A DNA stretch of 64,000 nucleotides, taken from positions 1 to 64,000 of the forward strand of contig JAZRPW010000023.1 of NCBI GenBank assembly GCA_045649405.1. Reading direction: 5' to 3'. This document shows, piece after piece, positions 52,121 to 60,584 of this stretch. Position numbers and translations under genes: made by a program. Numbering within the stretch: position 1 is the stretch's first letter; every line of letters starts with the position of its first letter. The stretch comes from RUG11462 sp045649405. GTDB lineage: Bacteria > Bacillota > Clostridia > Oscillospirales > Acutalibacteraceae. Under the pieces are notes generated by a model. The model was not told where the DNA came from, did no database searches, and worked only from the letters and a program-made list of their open reading frames with translations.

Positions 52121-52232
52121 CGGCGGGATGTGGGCATCCCGCCCTACGAATTATATTTAATCTTTGTGTAATTTTGTAGGGCGGTATGCCCACATACCGC
52201 CGAACGGGCGACCACACAGGGTCGCCCCTACG
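52121..52232. repeat. Cluster of three dispersed hairpin units
   Basis: GGCGGGATG / CATCCCGCC (52122-52143, then CTACGA), GGCGGTATG / CATACCGCC (52180-52201, preceded by GTA), and GGGCGACC / GGTCGCCC (52206-52227, then CTACGA). Together with 52008-52098 they fill the gap after the hydrogenase operon; no gene is seen there. Confidence 0.7.
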
Positions 52233-52247
52233 AAAACAAATAAACTT

Positions 52248-53801
52248 TCATCCTAATCCATAAATTCCATCGGCTATTTTTTTGAAAATTGGTGCGGCGG
52301 TTTTGCTTCCTGATTCTCCGTTTTCGCAAAGCACAACAATTGTGTAAATTGGGTTTTCATCAGGATAAAATCCGCCAAACCAGGTTTGATAAACCATTTC
52401 TCCGTTTTTGTCATAAATGCCTGTTTGAGCCGTTGCAGTTTTGCCACCTGCACCAGAATAAGTTGGTTTTGCATTTTTGCCAGTGCCGTTTTCAACGGTG
52501 CTAACCATATATTTTTGCAAAAGTTTTGCGTCTGCACTTGACAAAAGATAGGTTGGCAAAGTTGCCGTTTGCCTTGTAATTAATTCGCCGTTTTCATCTG
52601 TAATTCCTTCAACAAGCGTTGGAGAAATAAGTTTGCCATTATTTGCAATGCAAGAAATCATACTTGCAATGTGCAAAGGCGAAGTTAAAACCACCCCTTG
52701 TCCAAACGAAAAATTGGCAAGTTCGGCAGGAAACGAACACAAAGTTTCTTCATCTGGTAAATTTGCTCCAGTTGAAATTAGTGAGTCGCAAAGTTTAATT
52801 TCGTTGCCAAATCCAAAAGAGCGTGCAAAAGACAAAAGTCGTTTTGCACCAATTTTTTGCCCAAGTTTAATGAAATAACAGTTACAAGATTGGGCAAGTG
52901 CTTTTTTCATTGTGGTAAAATTGTGAGGACTTATACAACTAAAAGTGTTTTTGCCAATTGCAATACTGCCTGTGCAAAAGTGGGTTAAACTAACATTATA
53001 ATAAAGCGCCGCAGCGGCAACTAGCACTTTGAAAACCGAACCGCAGTTGTAAGCCGCTAATGCACGGTTGAAAAAAGGCGAAGCATCGCTTTCGAGTGCG
53101 GCGGCAACATTGTTTGCGTCAAAAGTTGGGCTTGACACAAGCGCCTTAATTTTGCCACTTGCGTTTTCGATAACAACAATTGCTCCTGCCAAAATATTTT
53201 CATTTGCAATGTTTTCGCAAAGGTTTTGAATTGACTTGTCAATTGTCAGCATAACACCATTGCAATTGCTATTTGCATTTTGGTCTGAATTTGTTGTCGA
53301 AACAACCTTGCCGTTAACATCAGTATTAAACTCAACCGTGACTTTTTGCCCTTTCAAATATCTGTTAAACCCCAACTCAATGCCACAAATTCCATCGCCC
53401 TCGTTGTTGCAATAACCAATAATGTGCGAGGCGGTGTTTTCATATCTTTTTGGAATTTTTAGTTTGACAAGACCTTTTGCGTTAAAGTTTTTGTCTACCT
53501 TAATTTTAATCGGAAATCCAGACAAAATAGTGTTTCTGTCGGTTTCATCAAGATAATTATTAACAAGGTTCAAGTTGTTTGAATTTGGTGCAACTGCGAC
53601 AAAATATTCGTCTTGGCAATTGGTAAGTCGCACCTTGTTGCAATCAAAAATTGTGCCACGCAAAAAACCAAAATCAATCACCTTTTTTGAGTTGTTTGCC
53701 AGCGCTGTGTAGGTTTTGTTGGTGGTAATAAAAGCAATTCTGCAAACCGCCAAACCAAACGCTAAAATCAAACAAAGATAAGTAAATAAAATTCGTTTCA
53801 T
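52248..53801 (-). CDS. Penicillin-binding protein 2-like transpeptidase
   Basis: A 517-residue class B PBP: one N-terminal membrane anchor (MKRILFTYLCLILAFGLAV), a dimerisation region (about 30-160), and a transpeptidase domain with active-site SVFK (in NCGSVFKVL near 260), SCN (SCNCYF near 303) and KTATAQ (near 448) for KTG. It crosslinks peptidoglycan outside the membrane. It is smaller than division PBPs and resembles PbpA-type proteins of Clostridia. The ATG at 53801 follows GGGTGA; ATG 53813 is an alternative. Confidence 0.88.
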   Translation of the reverse strand: MKRILFTYLCLILAFGLAVCRIAFITTNKTYTALANNSKKVIDFGFLRGTIFDCNKVRLTNCQDEYFVAVAPNSNNLNLVNNYLDETDRNTILSGFPIKIKVDKNFNAKGLVKLKIPKRYENTASHIIGYCNNEGDGICGIELGFNRYLKGQKVTVEFNTDVNGKVVSTTNSDQNANSNCNGVMLTIDKSIQNLCENIANENILAGAIVVIENASGKIKALVSSPTFDANNVAAALESDASPFFNRALAAYNCGSVFKVLVAAAALYYNVSLTHFCTGSIAIGKNTFSCISPHNFTTMKKALAQSCNCYFIKLGQKIGAKRLLSFARSFGFGNEIKLCDSLISTGANLPDEETLCSFPAELANFSFGQGVVLTSPLHIASMISCIANNGKLISPTLVEGITDENGELITRQTATLPTYLLSSADAKLLQKYMVSTVENGTGKNAKPTYSGAGGKTATAQTGIYDKNGEMVYQTWFGGFYPDENPIYTIVVLCENGESGSKTAAPIFKKIADGIYGLG

Positions 53802-53892
53802 TTTTTCACCCATTTTTATTTTTGACAAATTTGCGAATAAAATTAAATTTTGTTGGCAAAACTAAAAACATAAAAATAAGGAGATGATTTAA

Positions 53893-54099
53893 ATGCTTGA
53901 TAAAATTGCTTTGATTTTAAGTATTATCGGTGGACTCAACTGGGGTAGCATTGGCCTTTTTGGTTTTGACCTTGTGGCATGGATTTGCGGTGGACAAGAT
54001 TCAATTTTTGCAAGAATTATCTACACAATTGTTGGTCTTTCTGCAGTTTGGTGCATTTCGCTTCTTTTCAGAGATGGCGTCAAAGACTGCAACGAATAA
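53893..54099 (+). CDS. DUF378 small membrane protein
   Basis: A 68-residue protein with two membrane helices and the family hallmark IIGGLNWGSIGLFGFDLVAW near 12-31. Function of DUF378 is unknown. AAGGAG precedes the ATG; a terminator follows. Confidence 0.88.
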   Translation: MLDKIALILSIIGGLNWGSIGLFGFDLVAWICGGQDSIFARIIYTIVGLSAVWCISLLFRDGVKDCNE

Positions 54100-54107
54100 T
54101 TACAAAT

Positions 54108-54148
54108 AATAAGTCATAACATTTAATGTTATGACTTATTACTTTTTT
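54108..54148 (+). terminator. Terminator after DUF378 gene
   Basis: AATAAGTCATAACAT / ATGTTATGACTTATT, short TT(A)A loop, followed by ACTTTTTT. Confidence 0.85.
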
Positions 54149-54161
54149 AAGGTGGTTTTTA

Positions 54162-54734
54162 ATGAATTATTCAGATGATTTTAGAGAAATGATTAAAATG
54201 TATAACGACCAGTTAAGGCAGTTGCAACAAAAGTCAAAGCAGACAGTTGCACCTGTGCAACAAAAAGCGCCAGCCGAGTTTACAAATACATATAATTTGC
54301 CAACAATTCCACAAAGCGAAGTGATAAAAGGACAAACCGAAAATTTAGAAGGCGAAGGAGGTTTAATTGTAAAACTTACCACTCGTTTTTCGGCGTCTCC
54401 AATCGAGAATGGGGTTGTGCTTGTGTCTTTTGATGATGAAGATGGCGAAAAATTAGTAAGAAGTTTAGTCACAAATGTAAATGGCGAAACTGCCAAAATC
54501 AGTTTGCCGACTGTCAAAAGTGAAGAGTCGCAAAACCCGGGGGTAAAAAATCCTTATGCTTCTTACACCATTCGAGCAACAAAAGAAGGTTTTTTTACAA
54601 TTGACTCTGTTAATGTGCCAATTTTTGACGGTCAATTGGCAATTCAAAAGATTGAGATGATACCACTGCCAGAAGATTATCAAGGCAAAACGATTTTAAA
54701 ATCAAACGATACTGGTCCAATTACTTTGAATTAA
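54162..54734 (+). CDS. Hypothetical protein with carboxypeptidase-regulatory-like domain
   Basis: A 190-residue protein, no signal peptide. A Gln/Lys-rich N-terminal helix (about 8-45) leads into a beta-sandwich (about 65-160) resembling carboxypeptidase regulatory-like domains (GGLIVKLTTRF, ENGVVLVSF, TNVNGETAKISLP). It starts a four-gene cluster with SpoIID-like, PG-binding and SpoVB-like genes and is probably part of a spore envelope set, with function unknown. Confidence 0.6.
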   Translation: MNYSDDFREMIKMYNDQLRQLQQKSKQTVAPVQQKAPAEFTNTYNLPTIPQSEVIKGQTENLEGEGGLIVKLTTRFSASPIENGVVLVSFDDEDGEKLVRSLVTNVNGETAKISLPTVKSEESQNPGVKNPYASYTIRATKEGFFTIDSVNVPIFDGQLAIQKIEMIPLPEDYQGKTILKSNDTGPITLN

Positions 54735-54744
54735 AGGAGAATTT

Positions 54745-55884
54745 ATGGCTGAATTTACAATTCCAGAATTAATAACCGTGCACATTGGCGCACCTTCATC
54801 ATCGGGGCAAAACATAACATTGCCGTTTGCCGATTACATAAAAAATGTGGCTTCAAGTGAAATTTACCCAACCTGGCCTGAAAACGCAATTAGGGCAAAT
54901 GTTTATGCGCAGATTACCTATGCGTTAAACCGAGTTTTTACTGAAAAATATCGCGCGCAGGGTTATGATTTTGACATCACAAACAATACCGCTTTTGACC
55001 AATACTTTGTGCCAAACCGAGATGTTTTTGAAAACATTTCTAACATTGTTGATGAAATTTTTAATTCTTACATATCACGTCAAGGCACAACAGGACCGAT
55101 TTTTTCGGCTTATTGCAACGGAACAACAGTAACCTGTGCAGGTCTGTCGCAATGGGGCAGCGTGCCACTTAGCAAAAGAGGACTTGTGCCATTTGAAATT
55201 TTGCAAGAGTATTACGGCGATGATATAAATTTAAACACAAATGTTAAAGTTGCGCCAAACGTGCCTTCTTTTGGCGAAATTCCAATTGGCCTTGGCGACA
55301 AATCAGAGGCAGTTGTTGCAATTCAATCACGGCTTAATGAAGTCGGCACAAATTACCCATCAATTCCAAAAATATTTCCGGTTGATGGCGTGTTTGGGCA
55401 AAACACCTTGTCGGCAGTAAAGCAATTTCAAAAAATTTTTGGACTTACTGCAGATGGCATTGTCGGTGCTTCTACTTGGTATAAATTAATTGGCATTAGC
55501 AACGCTGTGCGTCGACTTTCTGAACTTAATTCAAAGGGACTGACAATCGAAGAATACAACCAACAATTTCCTGATGTTTTACGCGTTGGAGACAGGGGCC
55601 GAACAATTGAAGTTTTGCAATATTATCTTTCGGTTGTTGGGTCTTATTACAACGAAATTCCGACCATTACACAAAACGGAATTTTTGATGATGAAACAAA
55701 AAACGCAGTCATTGCTTTTCAAAAATCATTCGGTCTTGAGCCAGATGGAATTGTTGGGCTTAACACCTGGCAAGAGTTGTACAGGGCGTATTTGGGCGTA
55801 TTGCCACTTTTCAAAAGTGATTCAAACGGCTCAAAAATTAACGAAGGTCAGTTTGCGGGCTATACTTTAAGAAACGAGGGTTGA
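54745..55884 (+). CDS. SpoIID-like amidase domain with two peptidoglycan-binding domains
   Basis: A 379-residue protein. Residues 1-165 resemble SpoIID: LPFADYIKNVASSEIYPTWP near 26-45, NAIRANVYAQITYALNR near 47-63 and a C-terminal LSQWGS...FEILQEYYG near 135-160. SpoIID cuts peptidoglycan stem peptides during engulfment. Two PG_binding_1 domains follow (IGLGDKSEAVVAIQSRL near 185 with VDGVFGQNTLSAVKQFQ; LRVGDRGRTIEVLQYYL near 282 with FDDETKNAVIAFQ). No signal peptide or membrane anchor is seen, so it would stay in the cytoplasm of the cell that makes it, for example the mother cell (inference). Confidence 0.75.
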   Translation: MAEFTIPELITVHIGAPSSSGQNITLPFADYIKNVASSEIYPTWPENAIRANVYAQITYALNRVFTEKYRAQGYDFDITNNTAFDQYFVPNRDVFENISNIVDEIFNSYISRQGTTGPIFSAYCNGTTVTCAGLSQWGSVPLSKRGLVPFEILQEYYGDDINLNTNVKVAPNVPSFGEIPIGLGDKSEAVVAIQSRLNEVGTNYPSIPKIFPVDGVFGQNTLSAVKQFQKIFGLTADGIVGASTWYKLIGISNAVRRLSELNSKGLTIEEYNQQFPDVLRVGDRGRTIEVLQYYLSVVGSYYNEIPTITQNGIFDDETKNAVIAFQKSFGLEPDGIVGLNTWQELYRAYLGVLPLFKSDSNGSKINEGQFAGYTLRNEG

Positions 55885-56381
55885 AAATGGAAATAGATAA
55901 GTTTGAACGAAAGGAAAAAATCAAGCAACTGCAAAAATATCTTCGTGAAATTGCAAAGGTGGATAACAGAATTCCGCTTTTAAGTATTGATGGATTTTTC
56001 TTTGATGAAACCGAAAATGCCGTTAAAATTTTTCAAGAAATTTACGGACTTTCATCAACCGGTGAAGTTGATGAGCAAACCTGGAATAAAATTTATCAAG
56101 AATATTCTTCGCTTGTCGGCACTAAAAATCCTTGCGTTTGTTTTAATCCTTTTGAAGAAACCGACAGTGTTTATGCCATATATTTTGTGCAGGTAATGTT
56201 AAAGCGCCTTTCAGAAAAATATAACAACCTGCCAAGTGTTGAAATTAACGGCGTGATTGATGAAAACACAACTTTAGCGATAGAAGAAATAAAAGCGATA
56301 TATGGCTTTGATGAGAGCGTAAACAAAAAGGACACATTTTCTGCAGTTGCCACAATTTATTGCACGGTTTTTAAATTATGA
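55881..56381 (+). CDS. Peptidoglycan-binding domain protein
   Basis: A 166-residue protein with two PG_binding_1-like halves (IKQLQKYLREIAKVDNRIP...DGFFFDETENAVKIFQ; YAIYFVQVMLKRLSEKY...NGVIDENTTLAIEEIK). Begins at or just inside the previous stop (overlap), so translationally coupled, and its own stop overlaps the next ATG (ATGA). No signal peptide. A binding partner for the SpoIID-like protein is plausible. Confidence 0.72.
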   Translation: MKMEIDKFERKEKIKQLQKYLREIAKVDNRIPLLSIDGFFFDETENAVKIFQEIYGLSSTGEVDEQTWNKIYQEYSSLVGTKNPCVCFNPFEETDSVYAIYFVQVMLKRLSEKYNNLPSVEINGVIDENTTLAIEEIKAIYGFDESVNKKDTFSAVATIYCTVFKL

Positions 56382-57910
56382 AAGCTAAAAAAACATTTTT
56401 AATAAATACTGCAATTTTGACTATCACGGCGCTTTTGCTTCGTGGCATTGGCCTTGTTTTTAGAGTTTATCTTTCAAATGTAATCGGCGCAGAAGGAATG
56501 GGACTTTATCAACTGATTTTGTCGGTTTATATGCTTGCTTCTACCTTTGCAACCTGTGGAATTTCAACCGCAGTAACACGCCTTTGTGCCGATGAAATAG
56601 CAATTGGCAACAACAAATCGGTAATAAAAGTGTTAAAGCGAGCAGTTGTTTTGTCGGCAATAATCGGCGCAGGTTTAAACCTTTTGGTTTTTGTGTTTTC
56701 TTACCCCATTTCAACTGTTTTCATTGGAGATGCAAGAGCAAATGCATCGATAAAAATTTTGTCATTTTCGCTTGTGCCAATGGGAGTTTGTGCAAGTTTT
56801 AAAGGTTATTTTTTTGCAAGGCGTAAAACAATTTTGCCGTCAATTGCATCGATTGTTGAGCAGGTTGTCAGAATGGTTGTTGTGGTTGTTTTGCTTGTTG
56901 TGTTAAAAGGCAAAACAATTGAAACGGTTTGTTTTTATGTTTTGCTTTCAGATACAATTGCCGAAACGGTCAGTTGTTTAATAATGTTTTTTGCAACCGT
57001 TTGCGACAAAAGAAAACTTCAAACTGCAAACAAAAACGGTGGCATAAGCGGAAGCATTGTAAAAGCAATTTTGAAAATTGCATTGCCAATAACAACCGGC
57101 AAGTATTTAACAACCGGACTTCGCACGGCAGAAAATTTGCTTGTGCCAAAATGCTTGTCTTGGTTTTCAAGCAGCGCAAAGTCAGGGCTTGAAACCTTTG
57201 GACTTCTTAAAGGAATGGCAATGCCAATAATATTTTTTCCATCATCATTTTTGCAAGCAATTTCAACCCTTTTAATACCCGAAATTTCGCAGTCGGTTGC
57301 TTTGAACCAAAAAGAAGTAATTAGAAAAGATGTTGAAAGGGTAATTAGCATTACAATAACCGGCTCGTTTTTGGCAGGCGGTTGTTTTTATCTTTGCGCA
57401 AACCAAATTGGCGTGGCGTTTTACAATTCAATTGAAACGGGTGCGCTAATCAAAGTGTTAGCACCACTTGTGCCGATAATGTATTTAGAGTCGGTTATTG
57501 ACGGCATTTTAAAAGGGCTTAACAAACAAAATGCCACCCTTTTGTACAACACAATCGACTCATCAGTTCGCATTTTTTTGGTGTTTTTGTTTGTGCCAAA
57601 GTTTGGAATGTTAGGTTTTTTAGCAATAATGGTGTTTTCAAACATTTTGACCTGCAGTTTAAACATTGCAAAACTTTTAAGCGTAATTGTTTTAAAATTT
57701 AATATAAAAAACTGGCTTGTAAAACCGCTTTTTTCAATTGTCATTGCGGTTGTGTTTAGCAATCAATTTTTAAGTGGGGTTACTAACAATATCGCCTACA
57801 TTATAATATCAATAACACTAATCTCTACCATTTATTTGTTGTTGATGTGGAACTTGAAAGCATTAGATTTAGCGCCGTTTTTAAGGTGTAAAAAAAGCAG
57901 TAAACTTTAA
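56378..57910 (+). CDS. MOP-superfamily flippase, SpoVB-like
   Basis: A 510-residue polytopic protein of the MATE/MOP flippase superfamily (about 14 helices). N-terminal FLINTAILTITALLLRGIGLVFRVYLSNVIGAEGMGLYQL (about 6-45) matches SpoVB-type exporters. These flip lipid-linked sugar precursors, in SpoVB for spore cortex synthesis. Start overlaps the upstream stop (ATGA). Substrate is inferred only from the neighbours, which are spore-type. Confidence 0.85.
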   Translation: MKAKKTFLINTAILTITALLLRGIGLVFRVYLSNVIGAEGMGLYQLILSVYMLASTFATCGISTAVTRLCADEIAIGNNKSVIKVLKRAVVLSAIIGAGLNLLVFVFSYPISTVFIGDARANASIKILSFSLVPMGVCASFKGYFFARRKTILPSIASIVEQVVRMVVVVVLLVVLKGKTIETVCFYVLLSDTIAETVSCLIMFFATVCDKRKLQTANKNGGISGSIVKAILKIALPITTGKYLTTGLRTAENLLVPKCLSWFSSSAKSGLETFGLLKGMAMPIIFFPSSFLQAISTLLIPEISQSVALNQKEVIRKDVERVISITITGSFLAGGCFYLCANQIGVAFYNSIETGALIKVLAPLVPIMYLESVIDGILKGLNKQNATLLYNTIDSSVRIFLVFLFVPKFGMLGFLAIMVFSNILTCSLNIAKLLSVIVLKFNIKNWLVKPLFSIVIAVVFSNQFLSGVTNNIAYIIISITLISTIYLLLMWNLKALDLAPFLRCKKSSKL

Positions 57911-57923
57911 AAGTTTACTGCTT
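57895..57923. terminator. Hairpin terminator spanning both convergent stop codons
   Basis: AAGCAGTAAACTT / AAGTTTACTGCTT, loop TAA, holding the stop codon of the plus gene (57908-57910) and overlapping the 3' end of the minus gene. T-runs lie on both outer sides. Confidence 0.8.
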
Positions 57924-58364
57924 GTTATTTTTAATAAATTCTTCAATTATAACTGCGGCATCTCGCACGCATTTTGCACAAGGTCGTGTTGCATAAAAAC
58001 TTTCTGTGCGCTTGTCAGGTGTGCCACCAATTTGCGCTTGACCTTTTAAAATGTCTTTGCAAATAATTGACTCATGTTGCTTTTTAAATTCTTCACAAAG
58101 CTCTCTTGTTTTTTCATAAAGTTCTTTTTTAGTCTCGCCATTGTCAGGGGTGTCATAGCCATACAAAACGCCAAACACCATTAACATTCCGCTAACGGCA
58201 CCGCAAACCTCACGAAGTCTGCCAAAGCCACCGCCAAAAGGGCTGCTGAGTTTAAAACACAAACTTTCATCTAAACCTACTTCATCTGCAAAAGCGCCAA
58301 AAACTGCCTGTGAGCAGGAGTACCCTTGCAAGAAAAGTTCGACTGCTTTTTCACTATTTTTCAT
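57915..58364 (-). CDS. CGCAxxGCC family protein
   Basis: A 149-residue protein of the C_GCAxxG_C_C family: GYSCSQAVFGAFADEVGL near 14-31, SPFGGGFGRLREVCGAVSG near 40-58, and a C-terminal pair CAKC near 132. The family's conserved Cys may bind metal or a redox cofactor; its function is not settled. The ATG (58364) overlaps the end of the PQ-loop gene by 11 bp; the longer frame starting at 58409 lacks family similarity upstream. Confidence 0.85.
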   Translation of the reverse strand: MKNSEKAVELFLQGYSCSQAVFGAFADEVGLDESLCFKLSSPFGGGFGRLREVCGAVSGMLMVFGVLYGYDTPDNGETKKELYEKTRELCEEFKKQHESIICKDILKGQAQIGGTPDKRTESFYATRPCAKCVRDAAVIIEEFIKNNKQ

Positions 58365-58650
58365 TTTGTTTGTCCAACTTTCTGTTTCTAAAATAAAGAA
58401 TAATGTCAAGACTAACCATAAAAATGTTTAAAAAGTAAAAGAACAAAACATACCATTTTTCTGAGAAGCTTGCCATATAAGTGACATTCACAAATTTTGA
58501 AGCAATACCTGCGATGTAGCCAAAGAAAATGAGCAACATAAACGCAAGACTTTTGCCTTTTGCGGTTCTTGCTTTGTAAGATTTAATAACATTCATTGGC
58601 CAAGAAGCACCAAAACTAACAATCATAATAATCTCTAATAATTCTGCCAT
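58354..58650 (-). CDS. PQ-loop / SemiSWEET-like membrane protein
   Basis: A 98-residue protein with three membrane helices, the SemiSWEET topology. The conserved motif reads SWPMNVIKSYKARTAKGKSL near 16-35 (usual PQ is PM). SemiSWEETs move sugars as dimers; substrate here unknown. It follows the TraX-like gene by 10 bp, so they probably form one operon with the downstream CGCAxxGCC gene. Confidence 0.72.
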   Translation of the reverse strand: MAELLEIIMIVSFGASWPMNVIKSYKARTAKGKSLAFMLLIFFGYIAGIASKFVNVTYMASFSEKWYVLFFYFLNIFMVSLDIILYFRNRKLDKQNEK

Positions 58651-58660
58651 AGTTTTTCTC

Positions 58661-59377
58661 CTAAATAATCATACTAATTAATTGCAAAACACCCAGGTGA
58701 ACAGGGTAGAAAATGTAAAAAAGATATTTTAGTTTTCGGTTGCCATATTTTCCATTGTAAAAGCACAAGAAAATGAGTGACATTGCCGAAAACAATATGA
58801 AATAAACATTTTTGTCCAAAACAATCATTGGCACAACAATGCCAAATGCAAACAAAATGAGTTGTTGTGGCTTTTTTGTAAAAGCACAGGCACAAAGCGG
58901 AAGCAAAACACCACGAATGCCATAGTCAACCGAAAATGGCATACCAATAACATTATCGGTAAAACGCATAATGCAGTAAGTGCCCAAAATGGTAATTGCA
59001 AACCAAGTTGCAGTTTTAAAAATTTGTTTTTTATCGTTGCCTTTAAATGCATTGTCTAAGTCAATGAAGGCAAAGCAAATTACAGCAGACATTGAAAATG
59101 TGATAAGAATGTTGCAATATAAATTGTTGAATTTGCCAATACTTAACTCATAAATCGTATCGACAATTTGACAAAACACGCCAAGTAGGAAGATTTGCAA
59201 AAAGTATTTTAATCTGCTTTTTGTGTATCTGCAACCTTGACCAATAAAGAATGCAAAAATTGGCATTGCAATTCTGCCTAGGTATCTAAAAATAATATAT
59301 TGCGGGAAGAAAAAATACCCAATGTGGTCGATAAGCATAGAAACGCAAGCAATAATTTTTAAAGCTGTGTTACTCAT
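58661..59377 (-). CDS. TraX-like membrane protein
   Basis: A 238-residue polytopic protein with the TraX pattern: MLIDHIGYFFFPQYIIFRYLGRIAMPIFAFFIGQG near 14-48 and a C-terminal YLFYIFYPVHLGVLQ near 218-232. TraX acetylates pilin in F plasmids, but chromosomal relatives are common acyltransferase-like proteins with unknown substrates. No conjugation genes are near. AGAGGTGG precedes the ATG. Confidence 0.82.
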   Translation of the reverse strand: MSNTALKIIACVSMLIDHIGYFFFPQYIIFRYLGRIAMPIFAFFIGQGCRYTKSRLKYFLQIFLLGVFCQIVDTIYELSIGKFNNLYCNILITFSMSAVICFAFIDLDNAFKGNDKKQIFKTATWFAITILGTYCIMRFTDNVIGMPFSVDYGIRGVLLPLCACAFTKKPQQLILFAFGIVVPMIVLDKNVYFILFSAMSLIFLCFYNGKYGNRKLKYLFYIFYPVHLGVLQLISMII

Positions 59378-59392
59378 AAGCCACCTCTTTTG

Positions 59393-59423
59393 AAAAAAGC
59401 CACACTCAAATCCCGAGTGTGGC
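59393..59423 (-). terminator. Terminator after prs (minus strand)
   Basis: On the minus strand GCCACACTC / GAGTGTGGC with loop GGGATTT, followed by TTTTTT at 59398-59393. Confidence 0.88.
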
Positions 59424-59438
59424 CTTTATGTAATTTAA

Positions 59439-60404
59439 TTAGAAACCAAACATAGCAGACATTGGTTTGTCTGTGTAGATTCTTTCAATTGCTTCTGCAA
59501 ATACAGGAGCAACAGGAAGCATTGTGATTTTGTCACATTTTTTGCTTTCGCTAAGTGGAATTGTGTCAAGCAATACAACTTCTTCCAAAACAGAGTTGTT
59601 AATTCTTTCAATAGCAGGGCCTGACAAAACACCGTGTGTAGCACAAGCTGAAACTGAAAGCGCACCGCCGATTTCAACAATAGCTTTAGCAGCGTTGCAA
59701 AGAGTACCAGCAGTATCAATCATATCGTCAACGATGATGCATTTTTTACCCTTAACATCACCAATGATGTTCATAACTTCACAAACATTTGCTCTTTGAC
59801 GACGTTTGTCGATAATAGCAAGTGGAGCATCAATACGAGCTGCGAAGTTACGAGCACGAGTAACTGAACCCAAGTCAGGAGAAACAACAACGATATCATC
59901 ATCTTTGTTGTGTGAATATTTTTTATCAAAATAAGGGGCAAGAATTGGCACGCCTAACAAGTGGTCAAGTGGAATGTTGAAGAAACCTTGAATTTGTGCA
60001 GCGTGAAGGTCCATTGTAAGAACACGGTCAGCACCTGAAGTTGTAAGAATGTCAGCACAAAGTTTAGCACTGATTGGGTCTCTTGCTTTTGCCTTTCTGT
60101 CTTGACGAGCATAGCCAAAGTAAGGAATAACAGCAGTAATTCTACCTGCAGAAGCTCTCTTCATTGCATCAATCATAATGAGCAATTCCATAAGGTTGTC
60201 ATTAACCGGTGCACATGTTGATTGAACGATAAACACGTCAGAGCCACGAACTGATTCGTTAATTGAAACAGCAATTTCGCCATCTGAGAAGTGTTTTACA
60301 TCAGCTTCGCCTAATTTTAAGCCTAAGCGTTCTGCCATTGCTTTTGCTACTGGCAAGTTTGAGTTGCAAGCAAAAATTTTAATGTCTTTTCCGTGGAAAT
60401 TCAT
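59439..60404 (-). CDS. prs: Ribose-phosphate pyrophosphokinase
   Basis: Makes PRPP from ribose-5-phosphate and ATP for nucleotide, histidine and NAD synthesis. Seen: N-terminal FACNSNLPVAKAMAERLG, DVFIVQSTCAPVNDNLMELLIMIDA near 55-79, PYFGYARQDRKAKARDPISAK near 95-115, catalytic DLHAAQIQGFF near 132-142, and the PRPP loop IIVDDMIDTAGT near 214-225. Length 321 is standard. GGGGAC precedes the ATG. Confidence 0.97.
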   Translation of the reverse strand: MNFHGKDIKIFACNSNLPVAKAMAERLGLKLGEADVKHFSDGEIAVSINESVRGSDVFIVQSTCAPVNDNLMELLIMIDAMKRASAGRITAVIPYFGYARQDRKAKARDPISAKLCADILTTSGADRVLTMDLHAAQIQGFFNIPLDHLLGVPILAPYFDKKYSHNKDDDIVVVSPDLGSVTRARNFAARIDAPLAIIDKRRQRANVCEVMNIIGDVKGKKCIIVDDMIDTAGTLCNAAKAIVEIGGALSVSACATHGVLSGPAIERINNSVLEEVVLLDTIPLSESKKCDKITMLPVAPVFAEAIERIYTDKPMSAMFGF

Positions 60405-60480
60405 TTTTTTGTCCCCTTAATTTATATTGATTTTTTATTTTAAAATGATATTGTTAAAAAATTATCATTTTCTGTTTATT

Positions 60481-60509
60481 ATTATCGCATTTTACGACCT
60501 ATTTTTCAA
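60481..60509 (-). promoter_or_regulatory. prs promoter TTGAAA-17-GATAAT (minus strand)
   Basis: Minus-strand -35 at 60509-60504 and -10 at 60486-60481, TG one base upstream of the -10, leaving a leader of about 75 bases before prs. Confidence 0.65.
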
Positions 60510-60548
60510 GCCGAAAAACCATTTAATTTTATTTTCTACAAACATTAC

Positions 60549-60578
60549 AAAAAGGGTAGGAAAAACAACCCTTTTTTT
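60549..60578 (-). terminator. Terminator after tarJ (minus strand)
   Basis: AAAAGGGT / ACCCTTTT with 10-base loop and flanking A/T-runs, just after the tarJ stop. Confidence 0.75.
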
Positions 60579-60584
60579 GTTATT

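Noticed and set aside
53822..53849. Promoter TTGACA with TAAATT for DUF378
   Set aside because: The -35 is perfect but the -10 is weak and spacing is 16 bp; too uncertain to list as a feature.
58661..59377. TraX as a sign of conjugative transfer
   Set aside because: No other transfer genes, integrase or attachment sites are near; chromosomal TraX-like proteins are common.
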